DNA of 6,711 nt, from assembly GCA_035319145.1 (NCBI GenBank), contig DATHDH010000263.1, positions 1-6,711 of the forward strand, in the 5' to 3' direction. Positions 1 to 5,680 of the stretch are shown one piece after another (the first letter of the stretch is position 1; every line of letters begins with the position of its first letter). Source of the stretch: JAAYUK01 sp035319145. Its GTDB lineage: Bacteria > Nitrospirota > Thermodesulfovibrionia > Thermodesulfovibrionales > Dissulfurispiraceae. The translations under genes and the position numbers were made by a program. The notes below the pieces were generated by a model. It had not been told where the DNA came from and searched no databases. It saw nothing but the letters and a program-made list of their open reading frames with translations.

Positions 1-236
1 GCAGGCTGTGGACGCACAGGCTCCGGACGGACAGGAGGCGCCTGCGGTTCGACGACGGACACCGCCATCTCACGGTCAGGCGTCAGACTGAAGAGATCCA
101 GTTCGAGGCCGGAGAGTCCCAGGACAATCAGGCTGTGAAGCAGCGCCGAAGCGATAATCGCGATAAGGACTATCTTGCCGTAAGACCTGTCACGATATTT
201 CAGCTTCTCCTGTTGTTCCTGCCGTTCCGAGCCCAC
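1..236 (-). CDS. TonB-like energy transducer, N-terminal part (runs off the left edge)
   Basis: TonB proteins are anchored in the inner membrane and pass proton-motive energy from ExbBD to outer-membrane receptors for iron chelates and cobalamin. The 78 visible codons show a charged cytoplasmic start (residues 1-21), one hydrophobic segment (about 22-44) with the TonB-type SxxxH pattern (Ser30, His34), and then the beginning of a proline-rich periplasmic region (EPQAPPVRPEPVRPQP, residues 63-78). The C-terminal receptor-binding domain lies outside the window. The start is a problem: a TGA stands two codons before the only usable start, GTG at 236-234, and no good Shine-Dalgarno site precedes it. 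An ATG at 243-241 is in another frame that stops after 17 codons; loss of one base would join it to this frame. The membrane segment plus proline-rich stretch make the family likely; a TolA-like or other proline-rich anchor protein is the alternative. Confidence 0.72.
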   Translation of the reverse strand, partial: MGSERQEQQEKLKYRDRSYGKIVLIAIIASALLHSLIVLGLSGLELDLFSLTPDREMAVSVVEPQAPPVRPEPVRPQP

Positions 237-367
237 AGCTCATTGTAGCACTTGCATGTACCTGCATGCGGCAGATAATGTTGAAGCAGACGATGGCCTC
301 TCCCGCTCAAACTCGTCATCTGACGCCGTGGACGGGACCAAGGTGCGATACCTGTAAATCGGCATTG

Positions 368-386
368 AATATTGATAATCATCTAA
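368..386 (-). promoter_or_regulatory. Candidate Fur box upstream of the tonB-like gene
   Basis: This stretch contains the uninterrupted core GATAATCAT (374-382) and matches the 19-bp Fur consensus GATAATGATAATCATTATC at 13 positions by eye. The right arm is poor. It lies about 130 bp upstream of the tonB-like start, where iron-dependent repression by Fur would make sense for a TonB gene. No convincing -35/-10 pair was found next to it, so the call rests on the core match and the context. Confidence 0.4.
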
Positions 387-543
387 AGGGTACCTCTCGG
401 ATGCACACGGAAAGCCTGACCAAAACTTGCAGGTTCGGTCAAGTCGTTAACACTTATAAAAGCTCTGGAAACAGCTCCATTGTTAGGTTTCAAGTAAATA
501 ACCTCGAAATCTGTCGGACACTAGTGTTTGCACATCAATATTG
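387..543. other. Intergenic stretch without recognisable gene
   Basis: This fairly AT-rich stretch separates the presumed tonB-like control region from the IS256 remnant. No reading frame here looks like a protein family. The only symmetric element noticed is a short perfect palindrome ACACTAGTGT at 518-527, too short to interpret. The far side of the IS256-like fragment presumably ends somewhere around 545-590, but no terminal repeat marks it. Confidence 0.5.
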
Positions 544-627
544 TTATTTGGATCGTAGCCGATGCTTGTCGTAGGGGTGCTGGTGATTCTTCAAAAACTC
601 ATCCAGTACTTCTTTGCTGATCGTCAT
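544..627 (-). pseudogene. IS256-family transposase, N-terminal fragment of 27 codons
   Basis: ATG at 627-625 is preceded by GAAGGAG (638-632), 4 nt upstream. The first residues, MTISKEVLDEFLKN, match the typical N-terminus of IS256-family (mutator-like) transposases, which begin M-T-I-S-x-E-V-L-D-E-L-L-K. After about residue 14-17 the sequence no longer resembles the family and a TAA at 546-544 ends it. The catalytic DDE domain is missing completely, so this is a dead relic. Recognition rests on only about 14 residues plus the adjacent end-like sequence. Confidence 0.5.
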
Positions 628-630
628 GTC

Positions 631-662
631 GCTCCTTCTTCAGGGTAGGAGCTATCCTACCC
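631..662 (-). promoter_or_regulatory. Leader with two mutually exclusive hairpins before IS256 transposase ATG
   Basis: On the minus-strand RNA a perfect 8-bp hairpin can form (GGGTAGGA, loop TAGC, TCCTACCC; 662-643). A competing helix pairs GCTCCT (652-647) with AGGAGC (636-631), which covers the Shine-Dalgarno site of the transposase ATG at 627. The two helices share the bases at 647-650, so only one can exist at a time. The pairing is seen directly in the sequence; the idea that it limits transposase translation, as in other IS families, is inference. Confidence 0.35.
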
Positions 663-697
663 CTTGAAGGCTATTTACACAAAATATTTTACAGGCT

Positions 698-1096
698 AGG
701 ATATCGGGCGATCTTGTGCGGGACTTGATACTGGAGTCTGTGCAGGGACGTTTTGGCAGTATTGACAAGGTTCCTGAGCGGATACAATGGTTGAGCGACA
801 ATGGGCCACCGTATATTGCGCAAGACACGGTAGCCTTAGCCGAGCTCTTGGGATTTGAGGTCTGTACGACCCCGTAGCGCAGTCCTGAAGCCAACGGGAT
901 GGCGGAGGCCTTTGTGAAGACCTTCAAGAGGGACTATATTGCTATGCATGATGCGCCTGATGCTGTCACCTTGATGAATTCGCTGCCGTATATGTTTGAC
1001 GATTACAATGAAAAAGCCCCGCATAAGGGACTCAAGATGCTGTCGCCGAGGCAGTTTCGGCGTCTTCAAAATAAGTTAGATGGCTGTCCGGTTTGA
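698..1096 (+). pseudogene. IS3-family transposase OrfB (rve integrase core), 5'-truncated with in-frame stop
   Basis: Translation in one frame gives the C-terminal part of an IS2/IS1400-type OrfB, starting at ISGDLVRDL. WLSDNG holds the second catalytic Asp (codon 797-799). NGMAEAFVKTFKRDY holds the catalytic Glu (905-907), and the usual YNE..PHKGLKMLSPRQF tail follows. A TAG at 875-877 replaces the residue between P and R in the family pattern TPVRSPE. Exactly 35 codons lie between the Asp and the Glu when the stop is counted, so this is a simple nonsense change and not a frameshift. The first catalytic Asp and everything before it are missing. The protein cannot be functional. Confidence 0.8.
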
Positions 1097-1097
1097 A

Positions 1098-1110
1098 GGG
1101 GGCAACTCCA
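1098..1110 (+). repeat. Probable right terminal inverted repeat end of the IS3-family remnant
   Basis: GGGGGCAACTCCA starts one base after the orfB stop codon, the position expected for the right end of an IS2-type element. The matching left end is not present, so the repeat is called only from position and its CCCC/CCA character. The next bases make a small hairpin with it (GGCAAC 1101-1106 and GTTGCC 1112-1117). Confidence 0.45.
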
Positions 1111-1140
1111 GGTTGCCAGGCGGTAATTCCATCACCCAAG

Positions 1141-1169
1141 TTGCCAGATTATATAAAAAGTTATATAAT
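1141..1169 (+). promoter_or_regulatory. Promoter of the toxin-antitoxin operon
   Basis: TTGCCA (1141-1146) and TATAAT (1164-1169) are separated by 17 bp, close to the sigma-70 consensus. Transcription would start near 1175-1177, immediately before the toxin ATG at 1178, so the toxin message would be almost or completely leaderless. The promoter lies 30 bp beyond the IS3 remnant end and does not depend on it. Confidence 0.65.
1148..1169 (+). promoter_or_regulatory. Perfect inverted repeat over the -10 box: probable autoregulatory operator
   Basis: ATTATATAA (1148-1156) and TTATATAAT (1161-1169) are perfect 9-bp complements with a 4-base spacer AAAG. The right arm contains the whole -10 hexamer. 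Type II antitoxins with an XRE helix-turn-helix usually bind palindromes in their own promoter, and the antitoxin encoded here has such a domain. Binding would block RNA polymerase directly. The repeat is seen; the binding protein is inferred. Confidence 0.6.
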
Positions 1170-1177
1170 TGCAAGAA

Positions 1178-1504
1178 ATGAAAGCTTTGAAATTTGTCGG
1201 CTCCAGCCTGGACGATCTTCGCAACTTTCCATGCGAGGCCAGGAGAAGTGCCGGTTTCGAACTGGCGCAAGTCCAACAAGGACTCGCACCGAGCGACTGG
1301 AAGCCGATGGCGTCGGTGGGACAGGGAGTTAAGGAAATACGTATTCACGTTCTCGGCGAATGGCGTGTGCTATATGTCGCGAAATTCGACGATGCAGTGT
1401 ATGTTCTCCACGCTTTTCATAAAAAGACGCAAAAAACGCTTCAGAGTGATATTGAACTGGCGCGAAAAAGGTACCAACGGCTGAAAGGAGGTCGCCATGA
1501 GTGA
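1178..1504 (+). CDS. RelE/HigB-like toxin, phage-derived Gp49-like family
   Basis: This 108-residue protein has the features of the Gp49-like HigB/RelE group (family PF05973 by memory). These are DWKPM (40-44), VKEIRI (51-56), RVLYVAK (63-69) and the conserved VYVLHAFHKKTQKT (74-87), followed by DIELARKRY. Toxins of this group are small basic RNases that cut mRNA, usually at the ribosome, and are neutralised by the antitoxin encoded next to them. The ATG at 1178 fits the family's usual start (M-K-x-L-x-F-x-G). A TTG at 1169 would add three residues but lies inside the -10 box, so it is unlikely. There is no Shine-Dalgarno site, consistent with leaderless or weak translation. The gene looks intact. 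It overlaps the antitoxin gene by 8 nt. Confidence 0.88.
   Translation: MKALKFVGSSLDDLRNFPCEARRSAGFELAQVQQGLAPSDWKPMASVGQGVKEIRIHVLGEWRVLYVAKFDDAVYVLHAFHKKTQKTLQSDIELARKRYQRLKGGRHE
1484..1491 (+). promoter_or_regulatory. Strong ribosome binding site for the antitoxin
   Basis: AAAGGAGG lies inside the end of the toxin gene, 5 nt before the antitoxin ATG at 1497. It is near-perfect, whereas the toxin has none. This should give more antitoxin than toxin from one message. Confidence 0.75.
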
Positions 1505-1781
1505 AAAGATTACGGTATCCAGCGGCAATGTTTTCGTTGATCTGGGTTTTCCTCCGGAAGAGGCGGCTGTGCTCCAAATGCGCTCAATGCTCATGGGGGA
1601 TATCAGGAAACTCATCAAGACGAGGAAGTATACGCAGGCTCAGGCGGCCAAGATTCTTGGTGTCAGCCAGTCCCGTGTTTCTGATCTTGTGCGTGGCAAG
1701 TGGGATAAATTCAGCCTCGAAATGTTGATAATTTTGGCCTCGAAGACAGGGTTGCGCGTCTCGATAAAGACAGCGGCTTAA
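1497..1781 (+). CDS. HigA-like antitoxin, XRE-family helix-turn-helix
   Basis: This 94-residue protein begins with the N-VFxDLGFPxEEA pattern (11-23) typical of antitoxins paired with Gp49-like toxins. It then has a helix-turn-helix of the XRE/Cro type at about 46-67 (TQAQAAKILGVSQSRVSDLVRG) and ends in a short segment with KTGLRVSI. It should bind and neutralise the toxin encoded immediately upstream and repress the shared promoter, probably at the inverted repeat 1148-1169. ATG at 1497 has an excellent ribosome binding site; the start overlaps the toxin stop (ATGAGTGA), which suggests translational coupling. The reading frame is complete. It ends 25 bp from the stop codon of kdpE, which comes from the other direction. 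Confidence 0.88.
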   Translation: MSEKITVSSGNVFVDLGFPPEEAAVLQMRSMLMGDIRKLIKTRKYTQAQAAKILGVSQSRVSDLVRGKWDKFSLEMLIILASKTGLRVSIKTAA

Positions 1782-1806
1782 AGGATCCTGCGCGGGCAGG
1801 GTGTTG

Positions 1807-2502
1807 TTATTCTCCCGTCACAAACCGGTAGCCCGCACCCGGTTCGTTGATGAAGTAGCGCGGTCTGGCGGGATCGTCTTCGAGTTTATGGCGAAGCTGT
1901 TTCATATAAACGCGGAGATACTGGATTTCACTGATATAGGGCCGCCCCCAGACCTCTTCCAGCAGCTGTCGATGGGTGACGACCCGGTCGGCATTGTGCA
2001 GTAAGGTCTCGAGCAACTTGAATTCGAGAGGCGTCAGATGGACTTCGGCGGAATGCCGGAAGACCTGCCTCCTGTCGAGATCGATTTTCAATCTCCCGAA
2101 CTCGTATATCGTCTCGTTTTTGCCCGAGAGCCTCATTACCCTGTGGCGGAGCGCGACCCGCATCCTGGCGAGCAATTCTCCCGCCCCGAACGGCTTGGTC
2201 ACATAATCATCGGCCCCAGCGTCGAGGGCCTTGATCTTATCGTCTTCCCGGTCGCGGGCCGAAATGACGATAACGGGCGCGGCTGACCATTCACGAAGGC
2301 GGCCTATCACGGTCACGCCGTCGAGATCCGGCAGCCCGAGATCAAGAACTATCAGGTCGGGATTGCGCGTGAATGCCTGGGAAAGGCCGTCTGTGCCGGT
2401 GTCGCTTTCGATGATGCGATAGCCGTGGCCGGCAAGGGTAACATGCAGGAACTTCCGGATCTGAGGCTCGTCTTCGATGATGAGTATCAGCGCATCAGTC
2501 AT
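1807..2502 (-). CDS. kdpE: KdpE, OmpR-family response regulator of potassium uptake
   Basis: KdpE is the cytoplasmic DNA-binding partner of KdpD and activates the kdpFABC genes when K+ is low or osmolarity changes. The 231 residues show a receiver domain (about 4-118) with the acidic pair Glu10-Asp11, phospho-acceptor Asp54 in VLDLGLPDLDG, Ser81 and Lys103 in VTKPF. A winged-helix effector domain follows (about 132-229) with LTPLEFKLLETL, the recognition-helix region around 192-205 (IQYLRVYMKQLRHKLE) and the final GAGYRF. The length is normal for the family. ATG at 2502 follows the kdpD stop by 9 nt, with a modest GAAGAG site inside the end of kdpD, so the two genes are co-transcribed. The gene looks intact. 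Confidence 0.96.
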   Translation of the reverse strand: MTDALILIIEDEPQIRKFLHVTLAGHGYRIIESDTGTDGLSQAFTRNPDLIVLDLGLPDLDGVTVIGRLREWSAAPVIVISARDREDDKIKALDAGADDYVTKPFGAGELLARMRVALRHRVMRLSGKNETIYEFGRLKIDLDRRQVFRHSAEVHLTPLEFKLLETLLHNADRVVTHRQLLEEVWGRPYISEIQYLRVYMKQLRHKLEDDPARPRYFINEPGAGYRFVTGE

Positions 2503-2511
2503 GGCAGCTCT

Positions 2512-5226
2512 TCAAGCCGGGCGGGAGTCGCCGCTCTTGCCGCCTTCTTTTTCCGGCAGGTCAGGCTGGGAGCCGACCGGCAGCGTGAAACGGAAAAAAG
2601 CCCCTCCCTGGGGGCGGTTCCCTGCGCGAATCGTGCCGCCGTGGGCATTGACAATCGCCTTGCAGATTGACAGGCCGAGACCAATGCCGCCGCCGGTGCC
2701 GCCGGCGCCGCGGGCGAATTTCTCGAATATGCGCTCCTCGTCGCCTGGTTCGATGCCCGGTCCCTTGTCTTCAAGCTCTATCGCAACCTCGTTGTCTTCT
2801 CCATATGCCGATAGGGTGAGCATGGAGCCGGCTGGCGTGTAGCGAAGGGCGTTTTCGAGCAGATTGGTCAGCACCTGTTCGATAAGGATCGGATCGACAT
2901 AAACAAGCGGGAGATCGGCCGGCAGGTTTACCGATACCGACCGACCGGCTATTTTTTCCGCCAGCCGGCCGAGGACGACCCCGGCCAGTTCCTCCACCGA
3001 CTGCCACTCTTTTCGCATTTCGAGTCGGCCCGACTCAAGCCGGGTCATATCGAGGACATTGCGCACGATGCGATTGAGTCGATCCGCCTCTTCGGAAATG
3101 GTTCGCACAAGCTCCCGACGGCCTGCTTCATCGAGACGGACCTTATCGTCGAGCAGCGTGGTGGCTGCGCCGGTTATTGCCGCAAGGGGCGTCCTCAGAT
3201 CATGCGAGACCGAACTGAGGAGGGCATTCTGGAGCGCCTCGGCCTCAGCCTTGATGAGGGCGTGCTGAGCCTCTTCGGCGAGGAAGGCGCGTTCCAGTGC
3301 CATGGCTGCCTGATGGGCAAAGTTTTCGAGTGCATGAATCTCTTCCCTGTCGATGGAGGGGCCGGATGGGCTGTCCAGAATCCCGAGCACGCCGACGATT
3401 CGTGTGGATGCGACCAGAGGAAGATAGAGGCCGCGGGCACCCGGCAGCGTATCGGTTCCTCGTCCGCACCTCTGGCGATGGTCGAATCCCCAAAGGGCCA
3501 CGCTCATCTCCTGTTCGTCGAGCACATCGGTTTCCGGCAGACCGCGCGGCATGGAGAGCGCTTCGGTTTCGCCTGGAATGAGGATGACGGCGTGCCGGGA
3601 AAATACTTCGCTGATGTGCCGCGCCGCTATGCTGATCAGGCGGTCTACGCTGCGCTCGTGAACGAGTTCGCCGCTTAGTCGGTAAAGCGCTCCGGTGCGG
3701 CGTTCGCGCAGCCGTGCGGCATTTGCCTGTTCGCGCACGCGGAGGGTCAGTCGGCTCGTGATGAATGAGACGAGGAACATCACGATGAAGGTGAAAACAT
3801 ACTGTACATCGCTGACGGCAAACGTGTAGAACGGCGGGACGAAGAAGAAATCGAATGCCGCGACACTGAGGAACGAAGCGAGCAGGGAGGGTGCATTTCC
3901 GGTGCGGGTCGCGATGATGACGACACTGAGGATATAGACCATCGCGATATCGACGAGCGTGAAATACGGGAACATCAGGAACGCTGCGGCCGTACAGAGC
4001 GCAACGCCGAGTACGCTCGTCGCCCACTCCCGCATCGGCGTCGGGTGAGGCTCTCCCGGAGATTTTCCGGCCAGGGCCGGTGCAGAAGCGTCGCCCGAAA
4101 TCACATAGACATCGATAGTGCCGCTGCCCCGCACGGTATCGTCGAGGAGTGAACCGAAGACTTTGTCCTTCCATCGCGGATGGGTCGGCTTTCCGATAAT
4201 TATCTTCGTAACATTGCGATTGCGGGCGTAATTCAGTATTTCTTCGCTTGCCTTGTGTCCCGACAGCACCACGGTTTCAGCGCCGAGGCTCTCCGCCAGA
4301 CGCATATTTTCGGCCAGCTTGCCGATATCGCTTTCTGACGGTTTTACCATCGAAGGCGCTTCTACGTTGACCGCAACCCACTCTGCACGAAGACCGTCGG
4401 CCATGCGTTTTGCGGCACGGATGAGCCGCTGGGCAAACGGACTCGGCCCGACACAGACAAGAATGCGCTCAGACGCGGGCCAGATTTCCTTCACGCCCTT
4501 ATCGAGCCGATAATCCTGCATCTGGGCATCGACCCGTTCGGCGGTGCGGCGGAGGGCAAGCTCGCGGAGTGCAAGAAGATTGCCTTTCCTGAAGAAGTTT
4601 CTCCGGGCGCTCTCGGCGAGTTCGGCGACATACACTTTGCCTTCGGCCAGTCTTTGGAGCAGGTCTTCCGGAGGCAAATCGATCAGTTCAATCTCGTCGG
4701 CCCGATCGAGCAGGAAGTCGGGTACTGTTTCGCGGACATTGATTCCGGTAATTTGTGCAACGACATCATTGAGGCTTTCGAGGTGTTGGACATTCATGGT
4801 CGTATAGACCGTAATTCCCGCGCCGAGAAGTTCATAGACATCCTGCCACCGTTTCCTGTGGCGGGAGCCTTCCGCGTTTGAATGTGCAAGTTCGTCGACC
4901 AGAATAACGGCGGGATTGCGGGCAAGCGCGGCGTCGATATCGAATTCCGCCAAGAGGGTGCCGTGATACTGGAAGTTTCTGCGCGGGATTATCTCAAGCC
5001 CGGCAAGCAAGGCCTCGGTTTCTTTGCGCTTATGGGTTTCGGCGAGTCCGACTATGACGTCGACGCCTTCGGAAATCTTTTTGCGCGCAGCTTCGAGCAT
5101 GGCATAGGTCTTTCCGACGCCCGGGGCGGCGCCGAAAAATATCTTGAGCTGTCCTTCGCGGCTCCGCTCGGTGTCCCTTCGCATCTGGCTGAGGAGAACG
5201 TCGGGATCGGGTCGACTTTCTTCCAT
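2512..5226 (-). CDS. kdpD: KdpD, osmosensitive K+ channel sensor histidine kinase
   Basis: KdpD is an inner-membrane kinase that phosphorylates KdpE. Numbering counts from a GTG at 5229 (905 residues); the ATG directly after it, at 5226, is preferred because GGGAGAG (5241-5235) is then 8 nt away. Domains in order: KdpD N-terminal domain with Walker A GAAPGVGKT (33-41) and Walker B-like VILVDELAH (108-116), to about 240; a universal-stress-protein-like domain (about 254-377); four membrane helices (about 402-492); a GAF-like domain (about 525-650); and the kinase core. The core shows H-box SHDLRTPL (His676), N-box LLENALRYTP (Asn793), DKGPGIE (821-827) and the glycine-rich GTGGGIGLGLS (844-854). 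All key residues are present and the length is usual, so it should be active. It lies about 60 nt downstream of the small exported-protein gene and 9 nt before kdpE. Confidence 0.96.
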   Translation of the reverse strand: MEESRPDPDVLLSQMRRDTERSREGQLKIFFGAAPGVGKTYAMLEAARKKISEGVDVIVGLAETHKRKETEALLAGLEIIPRRNFQYHGTLLAEFDIDAALARNPAVILVDELAHSNAEGSRHRKRWQDVYELLGAGITVYTTMNVQHLESLNDVVAQITGINVRETVPDFLLDRADEIELIDLPPEDLLQRLAEGKVYVAELAESARRNFFRKGNLLALRELALRRTAERVDAQMQDYRLDKGVKEIWPASERILVCVGPSPFAQRLIRAAKRMADGLRAEWVAVNVEAPSMVKPSESDIGKLAENMRLAESLGAETVVLSGHKASEEILNYARNRNVTKIIIGKPTHPRWKDKVFGSLLDDTVRGSGTIDVYVISGDASAPALAGKSPGEPHPTPMREWATSVLGVALCTAAAFLMFPYFTLVDIAMVYILSVVIIATRTGNAPSLLASFLSVAAFDFFFVPPFYTFAVSDVQYVFTFIVMFLVSFITSRLTLRVREQANAARLRERRTGALYRLSGELVHERSVDRLISIAARHISEVFSRHAVILIPGETEALSMPRGLPETDVLDEQEMSVALWGFDHRQRCGRGTDTLPGARGLYLPLVASTRIVGVLGILDSPSGPSIDREEIHALENFAHQAAMALERAFLAEEAQHALIKAEAEALQNALLSSVSHDLRTPLAAITGAATTLLDDKVRLDEAGRRELVRTISEEADRLNRIVRNVLDMTRLESGRLEMRKEWQSVEELAGVVLGRLAEKIAGRSVSVNLPADLPLVYVDPILIEQVLTNLLENALRYTPAGSMLTLSAYGEDNEVAIELEDKGPGIEPGDEERIFEKFARGAGGTGGGIGLGLSICKAIVNAHGGTIRAGNRPQGGAFFRFTLPVGSQPDLPEKEGGKSGDSRPA

Positions 5227-5259
5227 CACGATAACTCTCCCAAAAACATATGATGCTTC

Positions 5260-5265
5260 ATTATA
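5260..5265 (-). promoter_or_regulatory. Possible internal -10 box before kdpD
   Basis: The roughly 58-nt gap before kdpD is the only sizeable gap in the operon and contains a perfect TATAAT on the minus strand (5265-5260). Transcription would start near 5253, some 25 nt before the kdpD start. The -35 region at 17-bp spacing reads TAGGTC, a poor match, so this is weak evidence for a separate low-level promoter for kdpDE. Confidence 0.28.
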
Positions 5266-5285
5266 GAACGCAACGCCTTTCTGAC

Positions 5286-5675
5286 CTAGCGGGTGCAGGG
5301 CTCTAGAGCAACCACCAAGCCAGCAATATTCTCTTTCCTGGCGATATCGCCAGCATGGAGTTCGCCTTCGATCACTTCAGTTTCCATATAGGTTGCCCCG
5401 ACAAACGCTACAAACCTCACTCGTCCGACTTCCTCAAGAGCGCATTTCGTACCGGTCCGATAAACCACCAGAATATCATTGTTCCTCATGGAGTTGATGA
5501 TATCGGGAGAGCCGCTATGAAAAAGGTATACGGTGCCGCCTTTCACGACGATCGCCTTACTGTCCGGAATCAGACGAAACGGAGGCTGATACGACACGGC
5601 ATACGCTGTCGTCTTGCTGCCGGACCCGAAGAACAGTGCAGCACCGATGAAGACGATAAGCAGTAATTTATTCAC
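5286..5675 (-). CDS. Exported small protein of unknown function inside the kdp operon
   Basis: I do not recognise a named family. The 129 residues start with a clear Sec-type signal peptide (MNK, hydrophobic 4-17, likely cleavage after AYA at about 26). The mature part of about 103 residues is rich in beta-type hydrophobic alternation (AIVVKGGTVYLF, NDILVVYRTG, RVRFVAFVGATYMETEVIEGEL) and has a VIEGELHAGDIARK stretch like those in small beta-barrel domains. It contains two cysteines, Cys78 and Cys127, which could form a disulfide in the periplasm. There is no lipobox and no second membrane segment. GTG at 5675 has AAGGAGT (5690-5684) 8 nt upstream, lying within the last codons of kdpC, and begins 5 nt after the kdpC stop, so it is very probably co-translated with the pump subunits. 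It is not one of the standard kdp genes (kdpF is about 30 residues and lies before kdpA). Confidence 0.8.
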   Translation of the reverse strand: MNKLLLIVFIGAALFFGSGSKTTAYAVSYQPPFRLIPDSKAIVVKGGTVYLFHSGSPDIINSMRNNDILVVYRTGTKCALEEVGRVRFVAFVGATYMETEVIEGELHAGDIARKENIAGLVVALEPCTR

Positions 5676-5680
5676 CCTGG

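Larger units (their letters stand above)
544..697 (-). mobile_element. IS256-family remnant: one terminal end plus start of transposase
   Basis: Read on the minus strand, the fragment starts near 697 with an end-like sequence (GTAAAATATTTTGTGTAAAT, 692-673). It carries the TTTTGTGTAAA type of motif that I associate with IS256-family termini. A short leader follows, with a hairpin, a strong Shine-Dalgarno site and the first codons of a transposase. The rest of the element (more than 1 kb normally) and its second end are absent. It abuts the interior of an IS3-family orfB at about 697/698, so it probably inserted there and was later deleted. The exact outer boundary is uncertain by a few bases. 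Confidence 0.5.
698..1110 (+). mobile_element. IS3-family (IS2/IS1400-like) element, 3' remnant
   Basis: This is the right-hand part of an IS3-family element: the last third of orfB, its stop, and a probable right terminal repeat ending in GGGGGCAACTCCA (1098-1110), which on the other strand reads TGGAGTTGCCCCC, like the TGxxx...CCCC ends of IS2-type elements. orfA, the start of orfB and the left end are missing. The break at about 698 coincides with the end of the IS256-like fragment. No target duplication can be assigned because the left end is gone. Confidence 0.65.

Noticed and set aside
200..382. Minus-strand open frame of 60 codons upstream of the tonB-like gene
   Set aside because: It overlaps the tonB-like start in a different frame, crosses the candidate control region and has a non-protein-like composition. 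The adjacent frame has a clear membrane segment and proline-rich region.
266..574. A 102-codon open frame on the plus strand
   Set aside because: It crosses the presumed Fur site and the IS256 remnant, has no ribosome binding site, and its translation looks like no protein family. It is most likely chance.
1093..1332. Plus-strand open frame joining the IS3 end to the toxin region
   Set aside because: It overlaps the real toxin gene in another frame and its start lies at the orfB stop. There is no ribosome binding site and no family resemblance.
1787..1800. Small hairpin CCTGC-GCGG-GCAGG between the antitoxin and kdpE, as a terminator
   Set aside because: The stem is only 5 bp and is not followed by a proper T run in either direction, so it is too weak to call.
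3245..4174. A long open frame (309 codons) antisense-frame shadow on the minus strand inside kdpD
   Set aside because: Its translation is rich in Arg, Pro and His in the way of a GC-rich out-of-frame shadow, and it lies fully inside an intact kdpD.
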